A stretch of DNA of 64,000 nucleotides, taken from contig JAMPFE010000008.1 of assembly GCA_023664705.1 (NCBI GenBank), positions 48,530-112,529 on the forward strand, written 5' to 3'. A model generated the notes under the pieces. That model was not told the origin of the DNA and did no database searches. It was given only the letters and a program-made list of their open reading frames with translations. Position numbers and translations under genes: made by a program. Shown piece by piece: positions 51,078 through 58,944 of this stretch; positions within the stretch are counted from its first letter, which is position 1; every line of letters starts with the position of its first letter. Source of the DNA: Lachnospiraceae bacterium (lineage in GTDB: Bacteria; Bacillota; Clostridia; Oscillospirales; Ruminococcaceae).

Positions 51078-51592
51078 GACTGTTCCTCCTTGTTCTTTTT
51101 CGGCTTAGCCGCGCCGATAATGACCGCCGCCGCGGACAGCAGAACGAAGCTCGCCGCCAGCAAAACCGGCTCTGCGACAAGTCCGCCGCGCATAAAGAAA
51201 TTCGCCCAAAAATCTTCGTAATGGTTATCGCGGTAACGCATGAGAAGCGGGTTGGCAACGCCCGTCGCTATCAGCATACAAGCCTGTTCCGCGCCGGGAG
51301 CCGTGCCGTGAACTCCGTACAGCGTTCCCCGGCGCGCGTTCGCTATCACCCAGTAAAGCCGCACCGCGGCCGCGAAAACGAGCGTCGCCGCGAACGCGCT
51401 CTCGCACCACCGCAGACCAAGCTCCGTGACGAGCAAATTCAGCGCCGTAAGCACCGAGAACCCCCAGAGCGCCCGCCTTGTTATCCGCGAGCGCACATAG
51501 CGCTGACGTTCGTCGAAAATTTCCTTTTCCTCGGGTACGTCGTCTTCAAAAAAGAAGTTCATAAGGCGTTCTTTTAAGCTCACGTCACTCAC
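51074..51592 (-). CDS. Membrane protein B of the Xre-linked paralogue operon
   Basis: 172 residues, four predicted helices; core FDERQRYVRSRITRRALWG, YWVIANARRGTLYGVHG and NFFMRGGLVAEP is shared with the B-type member at 50041. The start is GTG at 51592, within the end of the preceding gene; no ATG is available. The C-terminus is basic (KPKKNKEEQS). Confidence 0.78.
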   Translation of the reverse strand: MSDVSLKERLMNFFFEDDVPEEKEIFDERQRYVRSRITRRALWGFSVLTALNLLVTELGLRWCESAFAATLVFAAAVRLYWVIANARRGTLYGVHGTAPGAEQACMLIATGVANPLLMRYRDNHYEDFWANFFMRGGLVAEPVLLAASFVLLSAAAVIIGAAKPKKNKEEQS

Positions 51593-52091
51593 CGTCCTTG
51601 CTTTGCTTTTCCTCGCGCCGCATAACGCACAGTATGAATATCCCGACGCATATCAGCAGCAGAAAGGACAGCGCGAACACGAAATCCCCCGTGAGCCTGC
51701 CGTTTTTAACAAAATAATCCTCCTCGCCGATGTTGAAAATATACCGCAGCATATTCAGAGCGCCGACGAAAATGCTTATCACGGCGGAATACTTCTGCGC
51801 TTCCCTGCCGCTCACGGGGAGCAGGCAGCCCTTTACCGCGCAGCGCACCGACCACCATGCCAGACATATCACCATGAACAGCATCATCACCGTCATCCAG
51901 CTTTCCGCCCATTGGTAAAATATCTCCATGACCATGCTGTTGACGACCGTCAAGCCCACGTAGATAAGCAGCGCCTCTATCGCCAGCCGCGAGCGCATAA
52001 CGTTCTGGCGCTCGTCGAATATTTCCTTTTGGCTGCTTGGTTCGGCGAGTATCATTTTCTCGCAGAATTTGTCGAATGATTTCATGCTCAT
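51585..52091 (-). CDS. Membrane protein A of the Xre-linked paralogue operon
   Basis: 168 residues, four predicted helices (about 40-58, 66-84, 98-118 and 132-152). Begins MSMKSFDKFCEKMILAE and has FDERQNVMRSRLAIEAL and RCAVKGCLLPVSGRE. The ATG at 52091 follows directly on the Xre stop, with GGGAGG 9 bases upstream; the longer open frame starts inside the regulator gene and is not credible. Confidence 0.8.
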   Translation of the reverse strand: MSMKSFDKFCEKMILAEPSSQKEIFDERQNVMRSRLAIEALLIYVGLTVVNSMVMEIFYQWAESWMTVMMLFMVICLAWWSVRCAVKGCLLPVSGREAQKYSAVISIFVGALNMLRYIFNIGEEDYFVKNGRLTGDFVFALSFLLLICVGIFILCVMRREEKQSKDGE

Positions 52092-52092
52092 A

Positions 52093-52302
52093 TCATTTAC
52101 CTCCCCCGTCGTTCCAGAAAAGCTCGTCAAGCGTTTTGCCGAGCGCTCTGCAAATGTCTATGCAGAGATTTATCGTAGGATTGTAGTCGCCGTTTTCCAC
52201 GGCGCTTATCGTTTGCCGCGTCACCTTGACCTTTTTCGCGAGCTCGTCCTGCGACAGGTCGAGGGCGGCGCGCGCGGCTTTCATTCTAAGGTTTTTCGCC
52301 AT
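52093..52302 (-). CDS. Small Xre-family regulator
   Basis: 69 residues that are almost entirely an HTH_3 domain: LSQDELAKKVKVTRQTISAVENG is the recognition part, followed by LCIDICRALGKTLDELFW. This is the minimal Xre form (like YozG-type proteins) that usually controls the membrane genes behind it. It heads the five-gene operon. The promoter upstream is fully consensus with two candidate operators, so autorepression is likely. Confidence 0.9.
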   Translation of the reverse strand: MAKNLRMKAARAALDLSQDELAKKVKVTRQTISAVENGDYNPTINLCIDICRALGKTLDELFWNDGGGK

Positions 52303-52366
52303 ATCATCACCTCTGCGGCTGTTTTTCTGTAAGGTTAATCCGTTGAACGTTTTTCCTTACAATTGG

Positions 52367-52410
52367 ATTATAACATATCTTTTACAAAATGTCAAGTATA
52401 TTTTACAAAA
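52367..52410 (-). promoter_or_regulatory. Consensus promoter of the Xre operon with paired operator-like sites
   Basis: Minus strand: TTGACA (52390-52395), 17-bp spacer, TATAAT (52367-52372). The sequence TTTTACAAAA (plus strand) occurs at 52380-52389 and 52401-52410, 21 bp apart (two turns) on either side of the -35 box. In the leader, TGTAAGG (52328-52334) and CCTTACA (52355-52361) form a further inverted repeat. Confidence 0.75.
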
Positions 52411-52445
52411 TTTCAAAAATATTTTTCAAAATGTCGGGTGAGGGC

Positions 52446-52468
52446 AAAAAAATCCCCGTTCTCGGGGA
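52446..52468 (-). terminator. Terminator of the pnp operon
   Basis: Minus strand: TCCCCG-AGAA-CGGGGA (52453-52468) followed by a T-run (52446-52452). A longer pairing, ATCCCCGTTCTC (52452-52463) with GAGAACGGGGAT (52615-52626), is also possible and would hold the MITE-like element in its loop. The rest of the gap 52303-52644 holds the Xre promoter and that element. Confidence 0.75.
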
Positions 52469-52479
52469 ACAGTTTCGAA

Positions 52480-52597
52480 TTGACAGTGTACAGTTGATAG
52501 TTGACAGTTTCGGAACGCCGCCTGCGGCGGCGATTTTAAAATATCGCGCCGCGAAGCGGCGCACCATAACTGTCAACTGTACACTGTACACTGTCAA
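52480..52597. mobile_element. MITE-like element, complete copy (118 bp)
   Basis: Terminal inverted repeats of 30 bp at 52480-52509 (starts TTGACAGTGTACAGT) and 52568-52597 (ends ACTGTACACTGTCAA), differing in a stretch of five bases. Inside are two hairpins: CGCCGCC-TGC-GGCGGCG and GCGCCGC-GAA-GCGGCGC. No coding potential. A second, truncated copy is at 62713-62787. No clear target-site duplication. Confidence 0.8.
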
Positions 52598-52644
52598 CTT
52601 TTTCTGCGTTCTCTGAGAACGGGGATACTTATTATAATATGCAG

Positions 52645-53481
52645 TCACTTTGCCGACGCGCCGATGTCCGATATCGCCCTTGAGACGAGCTTTCGGAAGA
52701 GGGGCGCGACGCGGTCGGCGGTCTCCTGCACCTCCTTGTGCGAGAGGGGGGCTGCCGAGATGCCCGCGGCGAGGTTGGAGATGCAGGATATGCCGCAGAC
52801 CTCCATTCCGCAGTGGCGCGCAGCCATTGCCTCGACGGCGGTAGACATGCCAACGGCGTCCGCGCCGAGCCGCCCGTAGGCGCGTATTTCGGCGGGGGTC
52901 TCGTAGTTCGGTCCCGTGGTCTGGAGGTAAACGCCCCTTTGCAGCGGCACGCCCTCCGCGGCGGCGGCGCTTTCGATCATCGTGCGCAGACGGCGGCTGT
53001 AGACCTCGCTCATGTCGGGGAAGCGCGTTCCGAGCTCGTCGATGTTCGCGCCGATGAGCGGAGAGGGCACGAACGGGCAGATGTGGTCGGTTATCAGCAT
53101 AAAATCACCTGCGCGGAACGAGGGGTTGACGCCGCCCGCCGCGTTCGTGAGGAAGAGCGTTTTCGCGCCCATGAGATGCATTAGGCGCGTCGGGAGCACC
53201 ACGTCTTGCACGGGATAGCCCTCGTAGTAATGCACTCTGCCTTGCATTGCCACGATAGGCACGCCGCCCGAATACCCGAACACGAACTGCCCCTTATGCC
53301 CCGCGACGGTGCTTTTCGGGAAGCCCTCTATCTCGCTGTACGGCAGCGTTTCCTTGACGTCCATGGTCTCGCAGAAATCGCCGAGACCGCTGCCGAGGAC
53401 AAGCGCCAGCTCGGGCTTGAACGACACCCGCTTCGACACTGCCTCATGGCATTTTTTCAATTTTTCATACACTTCGTTCAT
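52645..53481 (-). CDS. punA: Purine nucleoside phosphorylase
   Basis: Phosphorolysis of inosine/guanosine to base and ribose-1-phosphate. 278 residues of the trimeric type: LVLGSGLGDF, EGFPKSTVAGHKGQ, MQGRVHYYEGY, TNAAGG, GPNYETPAEIR and AVGMSTAVEA with the purine-site residues. Last gene of the long minus-strand operon; it can use inosine formed from the adenosine released by AhcY upstream. Confidence 0.95.
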   Translation of the reverse strand: MNEVYEKLKKCHEAVSKRVSFKPELALVLGSGLGDFCETMDVKETLPYSEIEGFPKSTVAGHKGQFVFGYSGGVPIVAMQGRVHYYEGYPVQDVVLPTRLMHLMGAKTLFLTNAAGGVNPSFRAGDFMLITDHICPFVPSPLIGANIDELGTRFPDMSEVYSRRLRTMIESAAAAEGVPLQRGVYLQTTGPNYETPAEIRAYGRLGADAVGMSTAVEAMAARHCGMEVCGISCISNLAAGISAAPLSHKEVQETADRVAPLFRKLVSRAISDIGASAK

Positions 53482-53498
53482 AAATCTGACCTCCGTAA

Positions 53499-54266
53499 TT
53501 ATTTTTTGGCGATAAAGAAAAACCGCGGGAATTTGAAAATTATCTCGCCGTTTTTTTGCTTCGGGTACTCCCTTTCAAGCTCCGCGGAGATTTCGGCGGT
53601 GAACTCCGCGCCGTCCTCCTCGGAGAGCGCCGCGAGATACGTCCGCAAGCCCGTGGAGCGGTACCATTCTATGATGCTTTCGATGCTCGGCATACGGTGG
53701 CAGTAAGTTGTCCGCCATATCTCGAAATCGTCCGTCATTCCGCTGAGGATATCGAAATACTCCGACTGCGAAAGCGTTCCGAAAATGCGCTTTTCGGGGA
53801 ATTTTCCGCTCCATTTCGCGCTTTCGGAGACGCGCCCGATGATTTGGTGTATCGGCTCGTCGAAGTTCATCGGTATCTGCACCGCGAGCGTGCCGCCGTT
53901 CCTCAACAGCCCGAAAAGCTTTGGGAGCAGCTCCGCGTGGTTCGGCAGCCACTGCAGGCAGGCGTTGGAGAAAACCACGTCGAATTTGCCGTTCAATGCC
54001 GACAGGTCGCCCGAAATGTCGAGCCGCGTAAAATCGAGGTCGGGGTTTTCCGAGCGAGCCTTTTCTATCATGTTTTCGCTGTTGTCCGCGCCCGTGATGT
54101 GCGCGTTCGGGAAGCGGTTCTTCAGCACGCGCGTGCTGTTCCCGGGACCGCAGCCGAGGTCGATCATCTCGGCGGGGTCGCCGTCGAGACGCGCCGCCAA
54201 GTCGATCGCGGGCTGCGTGCGCTGGGTTTTGAATTTAAGGTATTGTTCACTGTTCCAGTCGGGCAT
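53499..54266 (-). CDS. tam: Trans-aconitate 2-methyltransferase-like SAM enzyme
   Basis: 255 residues. SAM-binding motif I is IDLGCGPGNSTRVLK (about residue 36), followed by DNSENMIEKA and SNACLQWLPNH, which match the Tam family. Tam methylates trans-aconitate, relieving inhibition of aconitase; a different substrate is possible. It overlaps the histidine kinase by 20 bp. SAH formed by this enzyme is the substrate of AhcY in the same operon. Confidence 0.85.
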   Translation of the reverse strand: MPDWNSEQYLKFKTQRTQPAIDLAARLDGDPAEMIDLGCGPGNSTRVLKNRFPNAHITGADNSENMIEKARSENPDLDFTRLDISGDLSALNGKFDVVFSNACLQWLPNHAELLPKLFGLLRNGGTLAVQIPMNFDEPIHQIIGRVSESAKWSGKFPEKRIFGTLSQSEYFDILSGMTDDFEIWRTTYCHRMPSIESIIEWYRSTGLRTYLAALSEEDGAEFTAEISAELEREYPKQKNGEIIFKFPRFFFIAKK

Positions 54267-55335
54267 TTTCGTTCGCTCCTTTCAGCGTTACCGTGAATTT
54301 TGTGCCCTTTCCGGGCTCGGAGCTCACCGAAATTTCCCCGCCGCAGAGCTCGACTATCCTTTTGACGAGCGGCAGTCCCAAGCCGTTGCCTTTGGTGGCG
54401 TGGGAGCTGTCCGCCTGATAGAATTTCTCGAAGATATGCGGCAGCGCGTTTTCGGGGATGCCGCAGCCGCTGTCCGAGACGCCGACGACGATAAGCCCGT
54501 TTTCGCGCTTGCAGGAGACGCGTATCGTGCCGCCCTCGGGCGTGAATTTTACGGCGTTGTCGAAGAGATTGTTCCAGACGTGCGCCAGCATCTGCTCGTT
54601 CCAGAAGAAGCTTACGTCCTCCATGTCCTCCATATCTATCTCGATATTTTTTTCCGACCACTGGGGCTCCAGCCGTATCATGCAGCCGCGGAGCTGCTCG
54701 TCGAGGGAGAACGCCGTTTTTTCGGTGATGATGTCTTGGTTTTCGAGGCTCGTCATCAGCAGTGTGTTCTGCGACAGAACCGACAGATATTCGGTTTCGT
54801 CGAGGATTATTTTCGAGAACTCCCGCTGCTGCTCGGGGGTGAGGTCGCCCGAATAGAGCTGCCGCGCGAAGCCGCGTATCGACGCGAGCGGCGTTTTGAA
54901 CTCGTGCGAGAACGAGGAGATGAAATCCTTGCGGAAGAGCTCGGTGTTGCGCAATTCCTCGGTCATGTCGTTGAAGTCGGCGATGAGCTCCCGAAGCTCG
55001 CGGACGGTGTGCTTTTCTATCCAGCCCATTTCCAGACGGACGCTGTAATCGCCGCCCGTGACGCGCTTGGTCGCTTTGACGAGCATTGACAGCGGCTTGA
55101 GCACGGTGTTGCCGATGATGAACGAAAGCAGCGTGCCGATGACGATGCTCGCGGCTATCGAGGCGATGACCTGCGTGGTGTCGTTGGTGCCGCCCGTTAC
55201 GTAGCCGATGACGATAGTCGTTGTGAACGTAAGGATATCCGCGCCGAGGATTATTATCAGCGTGAGTATCATCAGCTTCATTCCGAGCCTGTTTACGATA
55301 CCGAACAGGCGGTTTTTGTCTATTTTTCTTTTCAC
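54247..55335 (-). CDS. Sensor histidine kinase
   Basis: 362 residues: two membrane helices (about 17-37 and 50-72) with almost no outside loop, a HAMP domain (about 73-125), the phospho-accepting His in SFSHEFKTPLASIRG (about 142), and a HATPase domain (WNNLFDNAVKF, SDSGCGIP, GNGLGLPLVKRI). The short outside loop suggests sensing in or at the membrane. Its response regulator is two genes upstream. Confidence 0.93.
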   Translation of the reverse strand: MKRKIDKNRLFGIVNRLGMKLMILTLIIILGADILTFTTTIVIGYVTGGTNDTTQVIASIAASIVIGTLLSFIIGNTVLKPLSMLVKATKRVTGGDYSVRLEMGWIEKHTVRELRELIADFNDMTEELRNTELFRKDFISSFSHEFKTPLASIRGFARQLYSGDLTPEQQREFSKIILDETEYLSVLSQNTLLMTSLENQDIITEKTAFSLDEQLRGCMIRLEPQWSEKNIEIDMEDMEDVSFFWNEQMLAHVWNNLFDNAVKFTPEGGTIRVSCKRENGLIVVGVSDSGCGIPENALPHIFEKFYQADSSHATKGNGLGLPLVKRIVELCGGEISVSSEPGKGTKFTVTLKGANENARLEQ

Positions 55336-55353
55336 CCGTGAAACGACCTCCGC

Positions 55354-55785
55354 TTATCTGTTAAGCTCGTAAAACTCGAATTGCTCGATAACGAACCCGT
55401 CCTCTTCCAACGGCGCGATAAATTTTTCAATGTAGTGATTAACATCGGTATACCGCCGCCGAACGCCCCCGTCAAGCGTTTTTCTGTTGATGTCGCAGGC
55501 GATGTCCAACTCGTGAGGTGCTGCCTTAAGCAGGTTTGTGACGGGTTCGCCGTTCTCGTAAAGCGTGATACATACGGGCGAACCCCTGCGCTCCTTATCT
55601 TCGATGATTTTCGTCAGCTCGTCAAACGTCACGGACAAATGATCCCAATCAAAGTCGTCGGACGTGATGATAAACGCGCGGTTGTCGCTGCCGTAAACGC
55701 TCATTCCGCGCCCGAGAAAAACGCCGACTATATCCATAATACGATACTCGCCTAACCGTATATTCAAGCTTGCGTCAAGTGACAT
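55354..55785 (-). CDS. Unknown 143-residue protein between response regulator and kinase genes
   Basis: A soluble, acidic protein with no family I recognise. Features: RIMDIVGVFLGRGMSVYG, SDDFDWDHLSVTFDELTKI and a C-terminal FIAPLEEDGFVIEQFEFYEL. The ATG at 55785 is chosen because GAGAGGTG lies 4 bases upstream; an ATG 18 bases earlier overlaps the regulator's end. Its place inside a two-component operon suggests a link to signalling. Confidence 0.7.
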   Translation of the reverse strand: MSLDASLNIRLGEYRIMDIVGVFLGRGMSVYGSDNRAFIITSDDFDWDHLSVTFDELTKIIEDKERRGSPVCITLYENGEPVTNLLKAAPHELDIACDINRKTLDGGVRRRYTDVNHYIEKFIAPLEEDGFVIEQFEFYELNR

Positions 55786-55795
55786 TCCGCACCTC

Positions 55796-56473
55796 TCAGT
55801 CATTCCTTACAGCCTTATACCCCAAGCCCCGCACTGTGACTATCGAGAAATCGGGGTTGTCCTTAAAACGCTCGCGCAGGCGGTTTATATGCACGTCGAC
55901 GGTGCGCGCCTCGCTGTCCGAATCCATGCTCCAGAACTCCTCCATGAGATTTTGCCGCGTGAAGGTCTTTTCGGGGAACGACAGCAGCTTGAAGAGTATC
56001 TGGAACTCCTTTCGCGGAAGCGCGGTCGTAACGCCGTCCCGAATTACCGAAAACGAGTCGTAGACAAGCTCCGTGCCGCCGACCGTGAGTTTTTGCTCCT
56101 CGCTTATCTTGCTGCGCCGAAGCAAGGCCTTGATGCGCAGCAGCATCTCTATCTCGTCCACGGGCTTGACCATAAAATCGTCCGTGCCGAGGAGGAACGA
56201 TCTGCGCACGTCCTCGGCGGAATCACGCGCGGTTATCATCAGCACGGGCACGGTCGAGCCGCCGTCCCGCAGCGCCTTTAAGCACCCGTATCCGTCAAGC
56301 ACGGGCATCATCACGTCGAGTATTATAAGGTCGACGTGCTGCCTGTCGAGGAGCGCGAGAGCCTCCTCGCCGTTGGCGGCGGTAAACGGGCGGTAGCCGT
56401 TCTTTTCAAGCGTATATTCATACAGTCTGCGAATATTGGGCTGGTCGTCGACTATCAGGATATTGAACATCAT
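55796..56473 (-). CDS. OmpR-family response regulator
   Basis: 225 residues: a receiver domain with the acidic pocket in LIVDDQPN, the phospho-accepting Asp in LIILDVMMP (about 53) and the Lys in FMVKPVDE (about 103), then an OmpR/PhoB winged-helix domain with LLSFPEKTFTRQNLMEEFW and VDVHINRLRERF. Partner of the histidine kinase at 54247. Start is one of two adjacent ATG codons (56473 or 56470); the second has better spacing from GGAGG. Confidence 0.94.
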   Translation of the reverse strand: MMFNILIVDDQPNIRRLYEYTLEKNGYRPFTAANGEEALALLDRQHVDLIILDVMMPVLDGYGCLKALRDGGSTVPVLMITARDSAEDVRRSFLLGTDDFMVKPVDEIEMLLRIKALLRRSKISEEQKLTVGGTELVYDSFSVIRDGVTTALPRKEFQILFKLLSFPEKTFTRQNLMEEFWSMDSDSEARTVDVHINRLRERFKDNPDFSIVTVRGLGYKAVRND

Positions 56474-57240
56474 TTCACCTCCGCTTTGAACTGCCGATAA
56501 TACGCCGCCTCCGTGACAAATTCCGTAAAGCCCGCGCGCGGACGGATAATTTTATTCGGGGCGGTTATCTCGTTTTGGTCGATATCGTCGGGGAAGATAG
56601 CCGTGTCCGCGGCGTTCAGCATGGAAATATCCATAATGCTGTCCCCGGCGCAGGTGATATTGCCGCGCGGGACGCCGATGATTTTGGAAAGGCGCGTTAC
56701 GGCGGCACCCTTGCTGAGCTCCGCGGGAATTACGTACACCTTTTCGCCCGTCGCGAAGCACTCGCACATATTGCCCTTGCCGAGCCGCGCGAGCGTCCCG
56801 TCGGGGTCGGTGCTCTTGGTGAACAGGAAGAGGTTATCCACGAGGCGGACCTCGCGGTATACGTACGGGTCGCGCTCCAGCAGCTCCCGAAAGCGCTGCA
56901 TTTCGTTCATTGCGCGCTCGGCGATGATCGCCGTGAGCTCCAGCCACTCGACGTCGGTCATGCCGTTCGCTAACAGCGTGCCGCCGTTGTCGCAGAGCGC
57001 GTATTCGGGCTCGAAGCCCTCGGGGAATTTTATGCGCCTGTACTGCTCGACGCTGCGCGTGGTGACGGGGATAATATTGCGTATTTTCGGCAGAAGCTCC
57101 GCCTGTCTTGCTGTGACGCAGGATATTTCCTCTTCGCCCTTATGTTCTATAACAATATCTCCGACCCCTTTGCGGGCTGCCGAAAAAATCAGCGTCCCGT
57201 CAAGGTCGGAGAATAGAACGTTAAACTTCCCAGCTTCCAA
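56470..57240 (-). CDS. HAD-superfamily (type IIB) phosphatase
   Basis: 256 residues with FSDLDGTLIF (nucleophile Asp, about 11), VTTRSVEQYRRI, the catalytic Lys in LSKGAAVTRL and CAGDSIMDISML. The cap type groups it with sucrose- and mannosyl-phosphoglycerate phosphatases, so a sugar phosphate is the likely substrate. Starts at TTG (57240), 7 bases after AGGAG inside ahcY; overlap of 20 bp with ahcY. Confidence 0.85.
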   Translation of the reverse strand: MEAGKFNVLFSDLDGTLIFSAARKGVGDIVIEHKGEEEISCVTARQAELLPKIRNIIPVTTRSVEQYRRIKFPEGFEPEYALCDNGGTLLANGMTDVEWLELTAIIAERAMNEMQRFRELLERDPYVYREVRLVDNLFLFTKSTDPDGTLARLGKGNMCECFATGEKVYVIPAELSKGAAVTRLSKIIGVPRGNITCAGDSIMDISMLNAADTAIFPDDIDQNEITAPNKIIRPRAGFTEFVTEAAYYRQFKAEVK

Positions 57241-58474
57241 GGTATTTCTCCTGCTCGGGCGTGAGCTTGTCTATCTCGAAGCCCCACGCGCTGAGCTTGC
57301 GCTCCGCGACCTTGCGGTCTATCTCCTTGGGGACGTTTACGGTCATGCGCTCGCCGCCGCGGAGCTTGTCCTTGTTTTTCGCGAGGTACTCCGCGGAGAG
57401 AGCCTGTATCGCGAAGCTCATGTCCATTATCTCGGCGGGATGCCCGTCGCCCGCCGCGAGGTTTACGAGCCTGCCCTCGGCGATGACGAAAATCGTGTTC
57501 CCGTTCTTTAATTTGTAGCCCATGATGTTGTTGCGCGCCGGATAGCTGTCAACGGCTATCTCGCGGAGCTTTGCCATATTGACTTCTACGTCGAAATGCC
57601 CCGCGTTGCAGCAGATAGCGCCGTCCTTCATATTGTTGAACGCTTCCTCGCCGATAACGTCCGCGCAGCCCGTGACGGTCACGAAGAGGTCGCCTATTTT
57701 CGCCGCCTCGCGCATGGGCATTACCTTAAAGCCGTCCATGACAGCCTCGATAGCCTTTATCGGGTCTATCTCGGTGACGATGACCTCCGCGCCCAAGCCT
57801 TTCGCGCGCATGGCGACTCCCTTTCCGCACCAGCCGTACCCCGCGACGACGACGTTCTTGCCCGCGACGATGAGGTTCGTGGTGCGGTTTATGCCGTCCC
57901 AAACGGACTGCCCCGTGCCGTAGCGGTTGTCGAAGAGGTGCTTGCAGTCCGCGTCGTTGACGAGCACCATGGGGAACTTCAGCGCGCCCGCCTTGTCCAT
58001 GGCGAGCAGGCGGATAATGCCCGTGGTGGTCTCCTCGCAGCCGCCGATGACGTTCGGGATAAGCTCCGTGCGCTCGCTGTGGATGAGGTTGACGAGGTCG
58101 CCGCCGTCGTCGATGATGATGTTCGGCGCGCAGTCGATGACCTCGGAGATGTGGCGGTGGTATTCCTCCTCGGTGGAATTATACCACGCGAACACGTTCA
58201 GCCCGTCGTGCACGAGCGCCGCCGCCACGTCGTCCTGCGTCGACAGCGGATTGCTGCCCGTGACGTACATCTCCGCGCCGCCCGCCGCGAGCACCTTGCA
58301 AAGATACGCGGTCTTGGCCTCCAAGTGCACGGACAGCGCGATTTTCAGCCCCTTGAACGGCTTTTCGGCGGCGAAATCCCGTTCAATGCCGTTCAGCAGC
58401 GGCATATTGCGCTTTACCCATTCGATTTTGCGCGCGCCGCTTTCCCATAAGCTTTCGTCCCTTATTTCGCTCAT
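57221..58474 (-). CDS. ahcY: Adenosylhomocysteinase
   Basis: Hydrolyses S-adenosylhomocysteine to adenosine and homocysteine, clearing the product of methyltransferases. 417 residues with a tightly bound NAD site (VVAGYGWCGKGVAMRAKGLG, about 210), the catalytic KFPMVLVNDADCKHLFDN part and GHFDVEV near 290. Shorter than the eukaryotic form, as usual for this bacterial/archaeal type. AGGAG precedes the ATG. Confidence 0.95.
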   Translation of the reverse strand: MSEIRDESLWESGARKIEWVKRNMPLLNGIERDFAAEKPFKGLKIALSVHLEAKTAYLCKVLAAGGAEMYVTGSNPLSTQDDVAAALVHDGLNVFAWYNSTEEEYHRHISEVIDCAPNIIIDDGGDLVNLIHSERTELIPNVIGGCEETTTGIIRLLAMDKAGALKFPMVLVNDADCKHLFDNRYGTGQSVWDGINRTTNLIVAGKNVVVAGYGWCGKGVAMRAKGLGAEVIVTEIDPIKAIEAVMDGFKVMPMREAAKIGDLFVTVTGCADVIGEEAFNNMKDGAICCNAGHFDVEVNMAKLREIAVDSYPARNNIMGYKLKNGNTIFVIAEGRLVNLAAGDGHPAEIMDMSFAIQALSAEYLAKNKDKLRGGERMTVNVPKEIDRKVAERKLSAWGFEIDKLTPEQEKYLGSWEV

Positions 58475-58498
58475 AATTTTACTCTCCTGAAATTTTTT

Positions 58499-58900
58499 TT
58501 ATAATACCCTGTCCAAAATCCCGCATGCCACCGTTATTTCCTCGACTCCGCGCTTTATGTGCAGCACGATAGGTTTTCCCGCTATCCGAGTTGATACGGC
58601 GCGGTCGAGATATATCTGCATCGACGACTTTCCGTTTTTGTCGGAGACGACGTTCGGCAGCGGCAGCAGCTTTTCGTCGGGATTTTCGCACAGCAGCCCC
58701 TCGTGTACGTGAAATCCGAACTCGTTGTTTTCGGGCAGCTTGTCGAAATCCGCCTGCAAATAAATGCCGTCGGGCAGAAAATAGACGTAAGCCGCGCCCT
58801 TGATGTCGGGATATTCCGCGCCGCCGAGTATCTCGGCTTCGAGCACGGGGCGCTCCCCGCTCATGAATGAAAATTCCGTTACATTGTCGTTAGCTCGCAT
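58499..58900 (-). CDS. Cu/Zn superoxide dismutase-like protein, zinc site missing
   Basis: 133 residues, no signal peptide. FGFHVHEG matches the SOD GFHVHE copper-site motif, and GKPIVLHIKRG with VACGIL matches the C-terminal end of the fold, keeping the third copper His. The zinc loop with its three His and Asp is not there; PLPNV stands where DLPN normally follows. It may lack dismutase activity. The ATG at 58900 has GAGGTG 6 bases upstream. Confidence 0.7.
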   Translation of the reverse strand: MRANDNVTEFSFMSGERPVLEAEILGGAEYPDIKGAAYVYFLPDGIYLQADFDKLPENNEFGFHVHEGLLCENPDEKLLPLPNVVSDKNGKSSMQIYLDRAVSTRIAGKPIVLHIKRGVEEITVACGILDRVL

Positions 58901-58944
58901 AAAAATCACCTCGTGACTATTTTATGCGGCAATGCCCGTACATT

